A stretch of 64,000 bases of DNA, from contig OY294047.1 of the NCBI GenBank assembly GCA_958510825.1, forward strand, positions 43,732,006 through 43,796,005. The letters are read 5' to 3'. Origin of the DNA: Brachypterus glaber (Eukaryota > Arthropoda > Insecta > Coleoptera > Kateretidae). The translations under genes and the position numbers were made by a program. Positions within the stretch are counted from its first letter, which is position 1. The number at the start of each line of letters is the position of its first letter. Under the pieces are notes generated by a model that was not told the origin of the DNA, did no database searches, and was given only the letters and a program-made list of their open reading frames with translations. Of the stretch, positions 45,268 to 55,165 are shown piece after piece.

Positions 45268-46878
45268 ATTCTTTTTGCTATTCTGTCTTGGCGTTTTTCA
45301 TCTCCGCCAGTTTCCAAAAGACCGTCAAAATTAGTTCTAAAGTGCTAGGTCTAACTAACAGTATTTAACAGTTTAGCCAACGTAAGAAAAACAAAGTAAT
45401 CAGAGTAGCCAATATAAGCAATAAAAACTATTTATATTTACCTTATTTATTTTAACCCTAATTTAATTTTATATTATGCAGTTAAACATATTAGGTAATA
45501 ATATGTATTCAACTAACATTGTTGCTCTCAGATTACAGGAAAAATGTCATTTATGTTTTTGTTTTTGTTTTTACTACGGACACTACTAGTGCCATCTTTT
45601 TACAAAAACTAGAACTTTATGATTCTTTATTAGTGCCATCTGTTCGCTGGAAGGCTGAACTTTTAGCGCAGATTTTTAACTAAAACAGTTTAGTGTAGTT
45701 TTCAATAATGGACTCGCCCGGGAAAATATCCCATTAAATAAGTATGCGTGTCATTATGAAAAGTTTATTGACAGAACATTACTACTAGGCAGGAAAAAGA
45801 TATTATCAAAGATAAAGCAAGAACCTTGACTTTGCGCGTAGGACATAAGTTAAGCATTACAGCAAACAAAGTTGGCAAATTTGCATTGAAAGAGGATAAT
45901 ATCACTTGGACATACTACCTTCTGTGGAACACCGGGTTATAGTGACTTCCGAACCACTGTTTGTAAAGCACAGATATAATTTTTGTCCAAGAAAAAAATT
46001 AAATATTAAAGTATCTCCCGAAAAATCTCACGGTGACATTTAATACCCTGTCCCAGTCATGCCATCTAAAGTCTGTTCAACAAAAGCGTGTCTTTGATTA
46101 TTCAAAAAAAATAAAAGGTATCTCCGCCATATTTTACAGCGTAATTCTCCTATCTCTGTACTATTTCTGTAGCACTGATTTGTTACTGTAGTAGTCAAAT
46201 TGTCGTGACAAGCACACGTTAAAGAAAATCAGTTCGGTTTACGCCAAGAGATTTGAGGCGGTAGACCGAGGTCTGTCTGTGCCTGCATCCGCGAGGACTT
46301 TTTAGAGGTCGCCAATGCTTCAAAAGTAATTAAAAAGTCTAAATGATTGGTCTTACTGTGAAATGCATTTGGTCCAGCGCACAATTAGGCACCCTGTAAA
46401 AATTCATATTTGGGGATGCTTTTCAGAACGTGGATTTAGTTTCCTAAAGTTGTTTACTGAGAATGAGGGCTCAGCAAATTTTGAAACTTTACCAGCGTGG
46501 ACTTACAAAGTCAGTAAAAAGGGTGTTTAGATCCAAAAATAAAGATTGGATATTGCAAGAGGACAATGATCCAAAACACCGTAGTCGACTCTGCACCGAT
46601 TGGAAGAGGAAAAATGGCATCACGACGTTACTTTGACTTTCAGAACCACACGGAAAGAAATTAGTGGGCTCTGCGCTATACATTATAAGATATTTGGTAA
46701 CAGTGGCAAATTATAGTGATTTAAGCTATAGATTATAAGGGACACATTAACTAATAATGTTAAAAATAAATTGGAAACGATTATATATATTACAGACACG
46801 ATTATATTTATTACAGGCACTATTATAAATTTACAGAAATTGTATTATATTATAAAAATTATTAGCACGGAAAATAAT

Positions 46879-48288
46879 GGTACATATCCATCGGTTCTTA
46901 AAAAAGCTAGGGTAATCCCCCTCCACAAAAAGGGAGACAAAGAATCATTGGGAAACTATCGTCAAATTTCAAATCTCTCATTTTTTGCTAAAATAATAGA
47001 TAAAATAATGCTAAATAGAATCACAGAGTATTTTAAAAAATATTTACTATTATCAAAATCTCATTATGGTTTCAGAACTGGATATAGTACAACAAAAGCC
47101 CTATTTAAGGTAATCTCTTATATTATAGACTGCATTGATAAAAAAAGTTTAACAACAGCCATATTTTTTGATCTTACAGCTGCTTTTGATGTTATAGATT
47201 ATAAAATTCTAATCGCTAAACTAGAGTCATATGGTATAATAGGGCCTCCGCTAGAATGGATAAAATCATACCTAGAAAACAGAGAACAATATGTAGAATT
47301 AGTAGATGAACATTTAAAATATAAATCAGAGTACCTAAGGGTTAAAAGGGGCACACCTCAAGGGGGAATACTTTCTCCATTACTATTTTTAATTTTTAGC
47401 AATGATTTGTTAGAGTATCTATGTAATAATGCTGATCCAAGATTTTTCTTTCTTCTGCAATATGCTGATGATACTTCAATAGTATGTAGACATGATCATA
47501 ACTTAATTCAATCGCTAATTAATGCAATGGAAGAATGGTGCCGCCTAAATTTTCTTATATTAAACCCTAGCAAATCAGCTATTGTGCAGTTTTCTACTAA
47601 AACTAGAAATCAGAGTATTTTAGCAAAGTGCTCTAATAAAACCATTCCAGTGCTAGACTCCTTTAAGTTGTTAGGAGTGACCTTGGACTCTACTCTCTCA
47701 TGGTCGACACATATTAATCTGGTTGTAAATAAAATGAAAAGCTGTAACTATGCTTTGATAAATTTAAAAAAAAATGTGGATTTAGCCACGTTAAAAATAT
47801 TTTATAATGCTAATGTAAAAGCACATTTACAATACGGGATTGTATTGTGGGGAGGGTCCAGTCATGCAGAAAGGTTGCTTATCATTCAGAAGAGGTCGGT
47901 AAGGTTGATATCGGGCGCAGAGTATAGAGACCACTGTAAACCTTTATTTGTAAAGCACGAAATAATGACCGTAACAGCCTTGTACCTTTTTAATTTAGCA
48001 TTATATGCATTGAGTAATAAGGATCTTTTTATATCAAACTCTGAAATCTCCGAGGGTCCTGTAACTAGACATGCAACTGATATCTCAATTCCTCAACATA
48101 GACTAGTTTTTTATGAAAAAGGACCGATCTTCATGGGGATAAAGCTTTTAAATAAATTACCTGTTTGTCTCAAGGAAGGAACTATGTCTCAATTAAAAAG
48201 TAAGCTAAAATTATTTTTTCTTAGTAATCCTTTTTATAACACTAACGAATTCTTTCAATTTAATTTTCAAAACTACCAGTGTTCATAA
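46879..48288 (+). CDS. Non-LTR reverse transcriptase fragment, uninterrupted
   Basis: The open frame formally starts at an ATG in the MITE (46771, 505 codons), but homology begins near 46881 (SVLKKARVIPLHKKGDK). Blocks in order: NYRQISNLSFFAKIIDKIM (fingers), FFDLTAAFDVIDYKIL (motif A), KRGTPQGGILSPLLF and FSNDL (motif B), YADDT with the catalytic pair at residues 231-234 (motif C), WCRLNFLILNPSKS, FKLLGVTLDS, VKAHLQYGIVLWGG, and a C-terminal region up to the stop at 48288. Endonuclease and ORF1 are absent. No stop or frameshift breaks about 470 codons, so this insertion is young compared with the other RT pieces. Clade is jockey/CR1-like; it cannot move on its own. Confidence 0.93.
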   Translation, partial: GTYPSVLKKARVIPLHKKGDKESLGNYRQISNLSFFAKIIDKIMLNRITEYFKKYLLLSKSHYGFRTGYSTTKALFKVISYIIDCIDKKSLTTAIFFDLTAAFDVIDYKILIAKLESYGIIGPPLEWIKSYLENREQYVELVDEHLKYKSEYLRVKRGTPQGGILSPLLFLIFSNDLLEYLCNNADPRFFFLLQYADDTSIVCRHDHNLIQSLINAMEEWCRLNFLILNPSKSAIVQFSTKTRNQSILAKCSNKTIPVLDSFKLLGVTLDSTLSWSTHINLVVNKMKSCNYALINLKKNVDLATLKIFYNANVKAHLQYGIVLWGGSSHAERLLIIQKRSVRLISGAEYRDHCKPLFVKHEIMTVTALYLFNLALYALSNKDLFISNSEISEGPVTRHATDISIPQHRLVFYEKGPIFMGIKLLNKLPVCLKEGTMSQLKSKLKLFFLSNPFYNTNEFFQFNFQNYQCS

Positions 48289-48442
48289 TATCTTTTGCAT
48301 TTTATATTATATTTATATATGTGTTTTTTTTTTAATATTAATTATTGAATTTTGACAATATCCGATACTTGTAAAAGTCTGTGGAAATAAATATATCTAA
48401 TCTAATCTAATCTAATCTAATCTAATCTAATCTAATCTAATC
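46879..48442 (+). mobile_element. 5'-truncated non-LTR retrotransposon with (TCTAA)n tail
   Basis: It is inserted in MITE family A. The empty site in the intact copy shows the border after AATAAT (46878). The 3' side resumes with TAATTAAATC directly after the tail, giving at most a 4-bp TAAT duplication. The tail of about ten TCTAA units starts at 48396. Length is about 1.56 kb, holding only the RT and C-terminal part. Confidence 0.9.
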
Positions 48443-48446
48443 TAAT
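48396..48446 (+). repeat. (TCTAA)n retrotransposon tail
   Basis: Ten TCTAA units between the RT element's 3' untranslated region and the resumed MITE. It is generated with the insertion and is not telomeric (the insect telomere unit is TTAGG). Confidence 0.9.
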
Positions 48447-49064
48447 TAAATCTATTTAAGCTATAAATGCCATACTATTTGTTATATTTTATTATTCACT
48501 AAACAATTAAAGTATTTCATATAAATTTTTACACTGACTGCCATAATTGTAAGAGAAAGCCTTGTATTTATATAATAAGCGATTATAATTTGCTTGGTAT
48601 ATGTGTTATAGCGCTCCTAGCTATAATTTTTTTTTTCCGTGCACCGGATGCAAATCCGATCGAAAACGTGGGGGGGCTTTTGAAGTCCAAACTTGAAGGA
48701 ATAAAACTGCTGAATTTGAAGTAGCTCGCAGCAGCCATTCGTGATAAATGGAGGTCGTTGACAGTAAAATACGCAGAAAGTATGCCAAAAAGGTTTTAAG
48801 CCATTCTGGATAACAACAGAGATTTCACGGTGTAGTTAGTAGGAGAGAAATAGAATTTTTCATCTACTTTAATGTAAATAAGTTAATAAATAAATATCTT
48901 TCATAGACAAAAAACATATTGAAGACACTCTCTTGTTGAACAGACTGTATTTAACAAGAAGTTTTTAATTAGATTAATTTAATAATAATTAATTATAATG
49001 ATTAAAAAAAAAAATATTATAATTATTATAAAATTACAATATTTAACTTTACAACTTTCAAGCG

Positions 49065-49065
<1 letters not shown>

Positions 49066-49127
<62 letters not shown>
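49066..49127. repeat. (AT)n microsatellite
   Basis: About 31 AT units directly abutting the 3' end of the minus-strand RTE-like fragment (GGCTTAACCCCACATGGGGTGTATAGCCG on the minus strand, then TATA repeats). It is therefore probably that element's 3' tail, possibly expanded. Confidence 0.9.
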
Positions 49128-49128
<1 letters not shown>

Positions 49129-50045
49129 GGCTATACACCCCATGTGGGGTTAAGCCGCTTCTAGTGAAGCTTTCTAAATCCAATTTTTGAGGTGGATCAG
49201 TCCTCATACTCTCCGTCTCAGATCCTCTTGGCTATTTCTCTCCATTCGTTTCTGTTTCTTGTTTTATGTTTCCAGTTTCCAACGTCTATTTTCTCCAAGT
49301 CTTGTGTTACTTCTGTTATCCATTTTGACCTAGGTCTTCCTACTCTTTTTTTTCCACCTGGCTCCCACTGTAGTATTGAAAATATAGTTGCTGTATTTCC
49401 AGCTCTCCATATATGTCCTAACCATTGTACCCGTTTTTCCTTAATCTTATTTACAATATCTTTTCCTTCTAACTCTTGCAGTATCTCCTGATTGGTTCTA
49501 ATTCTATATTCGTTCTCTGCTATTCTTAGTGGACCTAGTATTGCTCTTAATATTTTTCTTTCAATTATTCGCAAATCTTCTTCTTCTTTCTGTGTCATTG
49601 AAGTTGTTTCGGCAGCATACATTAATATGGGTCTAATAATTGTTAAATATATTTTTATTTTTGTCTTTCTGGATAAAAGTTTACTTGTTTGCATTTTTTT
49701 ATTTGAGTAAAAAGCTCTATTTGTTGTCATAATTTTCTGTTTAATTTCATTTTCTCTCGTGCCGTTCTTTGAAATCAAAACGCCTAAGTATTTAAATTTA
49801 TCTACTTCTTCGAATTCAAAATCGCAAACTTTTATTTTTTTTTGTATCTGTTGTTTTTCCAAATCTCATAATTTTTGTTTTGTCTATGTTTATTTTTAAG
49901 CCAATTTCTGTTCCTCTCTCGACTAGTTCTTTTAAAATCCTTGTTAATATTGTTCTTGTTTTGGTTATAATGACAATGTCGTCGGCATATGCTATAATTT
50001 GGCTTCCATTTGTTCTGTGTTCGTTTGTCTATGTTTCTTAGCATG
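49128..50045 (-). pseudogene. RTE-like non-LTR retrotransposon 3' fragment
   Basis: On the minus strand the frame starts with IIAYADDIVIIT (YADD at 49978-49989), continues ELVERGTEIGLKINIDKTKIM, then shifts at an A-rich run near 49850 into the 214-codon frame 49218-49862. That frame has FKYLGVLISKNG, IKIYLTIIRPILMYAAET, RRVQWLGHIWRAG and KKRVGRPRSKWITEVTQDLEKI. The WLGH.WR and GRPR..W...V..DL blocks are typical of the RTE-type C-terminus. The part before motif C is missing. The stop is followed by a short 3' untranslated region and the AT tail. Inactive through truncation and frameshift. Confidence 0.9.
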
Positions 50046-50390
50046 TACTCAAGTACAAGCGTATTAAAGTTTTTAAAATAAAATCATACATTTATACTTT
50101 TATTTGATTGTGTGAAGCTAACAAATATATCGTTTTTATAATTTTCTTTATTAAACTTTTATGAAAAGTTTTTGTCATAAAGATAAAACAAAATAAAACG
50201 GAGAATAAATTGTAATATTAAAAACTTTAAAAAACGTTCTTCATTTTTCACGACAAAAAGGATTTTCAAAGATAAAGAATAAATAATAAGAAATCCATAC
50301 CTTTAAAATTATCATTTGTGATCCATAAAATATCCTTGTTATTTCTTGAAAATTCATACACATCTATATTATTTTTTATAATTTTTTGTT

Positions 50391-51310
50391 ATGTTAATTA
50401 AAATAATTTGCAGCAAAAATAAACGTATTCCCCTAGTGTAATAGCGGCCATCGTATATCTCAGTCGTATATTCATTTTTCAATTTAAATACTAGATGCTC
50501 AATGTACTCCTGAGTAGTTCATTCTGTACCTAGAATGAGATCGACGCCCAATCAGTAAAGTAGAAAGTTATTAGAGAAATTGACCGGTTCAATTTTAATA
50601 TAAAAGAAAGATGGCTTCTCAGCTGGCAGTGGTAATTATGCCTGAATCAGCCTTATTATGTTATATTTAGTTAATCTTCAATATTTTACAACTTTGACGA
50701 TATAGTTTTGTACATTATCTTTTGTATATCTAAACTTACAACCTGTAAGATACAGGCGTGTGTTAAACTATTATATCTGCCGTATTAATTAATTAATTAA
50801 TTCCATAAACTGTACACACCCGATATTCATAAACCTATTAATGTATGTAGAGTACCTAGCTTAGTAAGCATAGGTAGTTTGTTATCTAATCGGTCAGGTT
50901 AAATTTTTATGTTAATTAAAATAATTTACAGCAAAAATAAATGTATTCGTATATATATACTGTAGTATAGGGGAAAGGGGGGGAATGGCGACCCCTAGGG
51001 TAATAGCGGCCATCGTATATCTCAGTCGTACATTCATTTTTCAATTTAAATACTAGATGCTCCATGTACTTGTGAGTAGTTCATGGTGTACCTAGAATGA
51101 GATCGACGCCCAATCAGTAAAGTAGAAAGTTATTAGAGAAATTGACCGGTTCAATTGTAATATAAAAGAAAGATGGCTTCTCAGCTGGCCAATAAAAAGG
51201 ACAGAATGGCTTAGTTTAGTTAGTGATAATTATACCTAAATCAGCCTTATTTGCTATATTTAGTTAATCTTCAATATTTTACAACTTTGACGATATAGTT
51301 TTCTATATTA
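50391..51310 (+). repeat. Direct duplication of a ~330-bp segment (offset about 520 bp)
   Basis: TATGTTAATTAAAATAATTTGCAGC at 50391 recurs at 50911. Both continue through TAATAGCGGCCATCGTATATCTCAGTCG, ATGAGATCGACGCCCAATCAG, GACCGGTTCAATT and ATGGCTTCTCAGCTGGC to a GATAATTATGCCTGAATCAGCC-type end. The second copy has about 45 extra bases with GGGGAAAGGGGGGAATGGCG (from 50970), which looks like a transposon terminus related to the GGGGAGAAAGGGG end at 52702. Confidence 0.8.
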
Positions 51311-51539
51311 TCTTTTGTATATCTTGTATCTTTTATTTAAGGCACATACAGAGACTTGCATAATACGATACCGCGATTGGCTTACAAGATACATGACGGC
51401 ACAGCAAGCCAATCACGGCATCCCATTAGGCTCGTTATGCGAGCCAGTGGATGTGTACTTAACTAGATGTAGTCAAGTGAAATTACGCAGGATTCCTATG
51501 TTAAAATTGCAAAAAAACAGACGGGTTGATATTATAAAG

Positions 51540-51720
51540 GTTAGTAGTGGATGGTAACGGAAGACTCCTTAGTTTTCTGTTTGCGTAAGGGGTGTCCGCC
51601 ATCTTAAATTTTAGAGGTGAGTGCGGTTATCTCGGTAAATATGTATCTTACGATAAAAATGCATATTACCAATTTAGTTAAGGCGGAAATTTGCAACAAT
51701 TTTTGGTTGGATCATTTATT
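51540..51720 (+). repeat. Solo arm of the 52257-54739 foldback family
   Basis: GTAGTGGATGGTAACGGAAGACTCC, GGTGAGTGCGGTTATCTCG, ATCTTACGATAAAAATGCATATTACCAATTT and AATTTGCAACAATTTTTGG match both arms of the foldback downstream. No second arm lies nearby. Confidence 0.8.
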
Positions 51721-52337
51721 TTATCATATTAATAATTATTAATATAACACTCGAGTCGAGGATGAAGTCATTACTTTTTTTATCAATTACGGTATAATAT
51801 TACGGTTTAATTAATTAAAAATAAAACTAATATTACCAGTAATTAATATCTAAATAAGTAGGTTTATATTCTCAAAATTTATATACATATTAAATTTTAT
51901 AATGTATATAAACGTATTTATGTACTGCCGTAAAATTATAATTAAGGCCTAATTCAGTTGTTTAATGATGTACGTAAAGAGAACAAAAACAATTTATAAT
52001 ATTCGTAAAGTTATGAGACTAAATATATAAAGGCAATTAAGGTGTAAAGAGCAACACAGCCTAGTTAATTAATCTTTTCTTCTTTCTAAAAAGGTAAAAC
52101 ATAAACAAGCCGTGAAGACAGGTAATGCTACGCATTTTAAATAGAATTGTATTGTCTTCAAGGATAAGCATGTGTACCAAATTTCAGCTTTCTAAGTTTG
52201 TTCTAAGTGGGTGAAAAACCATTTGGCAAATTTGAGGACAAATAGAATAGAAGAATTTAGTCCAGTCAAATAACGAGAGATTCCTTTGTTAAATTGCAAT
52301 AAATGTACACGGGCAGCTGATAGTTTAAAGAGTAGTA

Positions 52338-52508
52338 TACTGGAAATTAAATAAAACCTGCAGTGACTCAGTTGCGAATGTGTGTTAAAGGCGACCATAC
52401 CAGTTCGGGTGCGACTCGCGTAATTTCGTCGAAGCTTCGCAAAGGCGGACCCGTTATACGAAAGCAGCAGAGGTATGAGTCACTGCAGGTTTTATTGGAT
52501 TTCCAGTA
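52338..52508. mobile_element. MITE, 171 bp, inserted in foldback arm, TA-flanked
   Basis: TACTGGAAATTAAATAAAACCTGCAGTGACTCA is mirrored by TGAGTCACTGCAGGTTTTATTGGATTTCCAGTA. TA flanks both sides (52336-52337, 52509-52510). The other arm of the host foldback has the uninterrupted GGTAGTAGTGGATGG, with TA once. The centre is GC-richer (GGGTGCGACTCGCG...). Confidence 0.9.
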
Positions 52509-52701
52509 TAGTGGATAGTAACAGAACACTCCTGTTAGTTTTTCACCGGGTGATTTTCCTATAGGGTGTTTGCTATCTTGAATCTTAGGGGTGAGTGCGG
52601 TTATATCGCTAAATATGCATCTTACGATAAAAATGCATATAACCAATTTTGTTAAGCAGAAATTTTTCAACAATTTTTATTTGTATCATTTTTTTAATAT
52701 A

Positions 52702-54091
52702 GGGGAGAAAGGGGTAATAAGAAACAGGGGTAATAAGAAACTATCAAGAAAAAAGCATGAAAATTTTCTTCTAAAAATTTGAAAAAAAAGTACAAAGAAC
52801 TCACATCCATAAGCTATTATTCCTAAAAATTGCAGGTTGCTACTGAAGCATTTTCATATTTTTTTTAAGTAAAAAGTTAACATGTATTCATGAACTTTAA
52901 TGTTTAAAGTGGGACCATTTTATCTTTGACTATGAATAAAAATTTTGTTAAAAGTTTTAGCAGGCTTTGCAACATTGATATATTTGACTGATATTTAAAG
53001 GTTGTAAATGTCATTATAATAATTTATTAAAAATGATTCTGGTGTTTGCAGAGTTGTTTTCTCTTATTACCTCAGGTATTGTATTTTGTTGGGGTAATAA
53101 GAAACACTTTTTAAAACTATTTATTTAAGGAACAATAAGAAACAAAAAGTTGATGATAAAAGCAGTGTAAAGAAAAATGATAAGGGTAAAAATAAAATTT
53201 CTCGATATTCATCAGAAACTAAAAGGACAAAGAAAAAATCCAGTAGTAATAGAGAGTGACTCATCGTCGGAAAGTTTAACCTTGGAACTTGAAGACGCTG
53301 ACGAAGACTTAAATATCTCTGATATCGAAGAAGAGGAGTCACCAGAACTGGCGCTACTAGAAAACAACTTTTATGCAGTAAATTTAAATCTAAACTGGTA
53401 TTTGGCCTTTATTTAAGAGGATTTGAATGAATTATATCAAATTAAGATTTTACAATCAGAAATGGATGAATTTAGCTGGCCTCCAAATGAAAATATAGAA
53501 TTTGTTCAAAGAAGACATTTTTTTTATGGACCCATTCAATTGTTGGGAAATGGGCCATTCAAATTACGCAGAAGCGATAAATTTAACATCAACAATAGGT
53601 TTAATTGTTTGTAAAACTTAAAATTACCAGTTATTACTGCTTTTCATCATTTTTTAGTTTTTTATAAAAAAATTTAAATGCGTTTTTTAGTTTAACAGTT
53701 CACCTTTTCAAAATAAAATTTTGTTTATTGTTTAAGTTTAAGTTTTTTAATCTTTATTAATTTTTGTTCAAATTTAAAGTAAACTTAGACGTGCTTTAGA
53801 GGTGTCTCTTGTGTATTCAGTTTATTTGTTTAAGCCTTTTTTATAGGGTATAATATTTTTGTTTCTTAATACCCCATAAGGGGTAATAAGAAACAAAATT
53901 TTTAAAAAAGTTTATTGTTTTTTTACAACTAAACGTATTAGTATTAATTGAATTTTATACAAGAAACTTGATACATCGTATCAATACATAATACAAAAAA
54001 AAATTGAAGCTTCTGCCTTAACGTTAAGTCCTAATTCTAACATGCTCTGTTTCTTAAAACCCCGAGTGTTTCTTATTACCCCTTTCTCCCC
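52702..54091 (+). mobile_element. pogo/Tc1-like element remnant, 1.39 kb, with iterated 15-bp motif
   Basis: The ends GGGGAGAAAGGGGTAATAAG and CTTATTACCCCTTTCTCCCC are perfect inverted repeats. TA flanks both (52700-52701, 54092-54093). The pre-insertion sequence in the other foldback arm has the expected length with one TA. GGGGTAATAAGAAAC occurs at 52711, 52727, 53091 and 53880 on the plus strand and at 54068 on the minus strand, with variants at 53127, 53861 and 54049, which suggests transposase or host-factor sites. Only C-terminal coding remnants remain. Confidence 0.88.
53177..53614 (+). pseudogene. Coding remnant inside the GGGGAGAAAGGGG element
   Basis: Two adjacent frames. The first (53177-53416) has a Lys-rich start and a strongly acidic Ser-rich linker (ESDSSSESLTLELEDADEDL, then DIEEEESPE). 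The second (53423-53614) has DEFSWPPNENIEFVQRRHFF and GPFKLRRSDKF. An acidic linker followed by F-WP-x-N-(D/E)-I-x-V...F-x-x is, from memory, how many insect pogo/jerky-type transposases end. No DDE or CENP-B-type domain is present, so the catalytic part has been deleted. The family assignment is inference. Confidence 0.45.
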
Positions 54092-54164
54092 TAATAATAA
54101 CAATAGAGTTATAAATATTCAAAAATGGCCATGTTGGGGGTGAAATTGATTTTTTAGATTTTTC

Positions 54165-54435
54165 AGCCAAATTATTCAGCGGAGGATAACGGTGGTTATA
54201 TGCAAACTTTTTCTCTTGAAATTCTCTTATAAGTTTTATATATTATGAATTTTCATTAATTCATTTTCACCAAAAAGTATTTTGTTACGGTTCCAGTGGA
54301 CGCTGAAAGTCGAGTTGCGCCTTCTGTAACCGTACAATAGTACCTATGAAAATTTATAATATATGAAACTTATAGATACTTTCAAGAGTTATGTTTGCTT
54401 TTATCGTCCGATGAATAATTTGGCTGAAAAATGGA
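54165..54435. repeat. Central palindrome of the foldback
   Basis: GATTTTTCAGCCAAATTATTCAGCGGA...TTATAAGTTTTATATATTATGAATTTTCAT pairs inversely with ATGAAAATTTATAATATATGAAACTTATAG...TCCGATGAATAATTTGGCTGAAAAA. The loop carries a GTTACGGTTCCAGTGGACGC...TTCTGTAACCGTAC inner hairpin. Confidence 0.8.
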
Positions 54436-55067
54436 AAAAACTGGTTCACCTCGAACATGGTTATTTTTAAATTAACTCGATTGTTATTAATATATTAAAA
54501 AAATGATCCTTACAAAAATTGTTGGAAATTTCTTCCTTACCAAAATTGGTAATATGCATTTTTATCGTAAGATGCATATTAAGAAACTCATCCATAAAAT
54601 TCAAGATAGCGGATTACTCTTACGCAAATCACCCGGTTAAAAACTAACAGGAGTGTTCTGTTACCATCCACTACTACCCTTTAAAATATCAAAACGTGTA
54701 CATTTATTGCAATTTACATTTATTATTTTACTGGACTAATTTTAAAAAGTAGAAACATTTGTGTTTTTGTTTTTTTAGGAGGAAAGTATTGTTGGTAGCA
54801 GTTTTTTACGTTACGTAATATAGTAGTTTAAAAAATCGTTGCATAATACATGAGCAATATGTTTTATGCAAAAGGTTACTTTATAAATAAACTCTAAAAT
54901 ATAGTAAAAAATTATGCAAACTACTTGCTAACGGTGTAAACTTAATATAAAGAACAGGTAAAATTTTAAAATAATATTCAGAGTGCATTTCGAGGCTCAA
55001 TATTTTTTAAGAAAAGGGAGGAATCATTATAAATCTGTGAGGCGTTTGAAGGTTTTAAAATGTTGCA

Positions 55068-55165
55068 GACTAACCTTTCTACTTTCTAACAACTCTACTC
55101 TTTAACATCCTAACTCTTCAACAACCCTACTCTACAACAACCCTTCTCTACAAAATCCATACTCT
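55068..55165 (+). repeat. Degenerate ACTCTACAACAACC-type repeats
   Basis: Pyrimidine-rich words (TAACAACTCTACTC, TCAACAACCCTACTCTACAACAACCC, TTCTCTACAAAATCC) repeat irregularly and resume after the retrotransposon tail at 55755 (CTCTACTCTACAAAAGCC). The array was thus the target of that insertion. Confidence 0.6.

Larger units (their letters stand above)
46649..48641 (+). mobile_element. MITE family A, copy split by a retrotransposon
   Basis: The left part 46649-46878 (CACGGAAAGAAATTAGTGGGC...) and right part 48443-48641 (...AGCGCTCCTAGCTATAAT...CCGTG) together match the reverse complement of the intact copy 13377-13800. A CA dinucleotide flanks both ends (46647-46648, 48642-48643). It sits inside the transposase coding region between the conserved DNDPKH and PDxNPIEN blocks. 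Confidence 0.92.
46230..48800 (+). pseudogene. Tc1-like transposase relic (interrupted)
   Basis: Left part: IRHPVKIHIWGCFSERGF (about 46385-46435), then after stops and a frameshift QEDNDPKHRSRLC (46556-46594), with the second catalytic Asp region of the DDE/D fold. Right part (from 48644): PDANPIENVGGLLKSKLEG, then AAIRDKWRSL and VKYAESMPKRF, the C-terminal signature with the third acidic residue in PIEN. The two parts join in the same frame if the MITE and one copy of its CA duplication are taken out, and the position of a TGA then corresponds to the family's conserved Trp before PAQSPD. Several stops and shifts remain. Dead gene; the original enzyme cut and pasted its own element. Confidence 0.88.
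46069..48947 (+). mobile_element. Tc1-like transposon remnant, host of two nested insertions
   Basis: AGTCTGTTCAACAA at 46070 is mirrored by TTGTTGAACAGACTG ending at 48947, with TA outside both (46067-46068, 48948-48949). Further inverted similarity (GTGTCTTTGA / TGAAGACAC) supports terminal repeats. Removing the inserted MITE leaves only about 0.88 kb, against about 1.6 kb for a complete Tc1 element, so the N-terminal transposase part is also deleted. Confidence 0.85.
52257..54739. mobile_element. Foldback element with two nested insertions in its left arm
   Basis: The outer ends TTAGTCCAGT and ACTGGACTAA are inverted. The left arm continues AATTGCAATAAATGTACACG, GTAGTGGATAGTAACAGAACACTCC, GCATCTTACGATAAAAATGCAT and TTAATAACAATAGAG. 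The right arm (54440-54739) gives the same order inverted without interruption. Two segments missing from the right arm (52338-52508 and 52702-54091) are therefore later insertions. The centre has a further palindrome (54165-54435, AGCCAAATTATTCA / TGAATAATTTGGCT). Confidence 0.88.

Noticed and set aside
45057..45368. Long poly-Arg and poly-Ser frames
   Set aside because: They are the two translations of the (TTC)n microsatellite with no coding context.
48396..48446. TCTAA repeats as telomeric sequence
   Set aside because: The insect telomere unit is TTAGG/CCTAA; here the repeat follows an RT 3' end and fits an insertion tail.
53177..53416. Acidic host protein gene
   Set aside because: It lies wholly between the inverted ends of a TA-flanked transposon and lacks a promoter or further exons.
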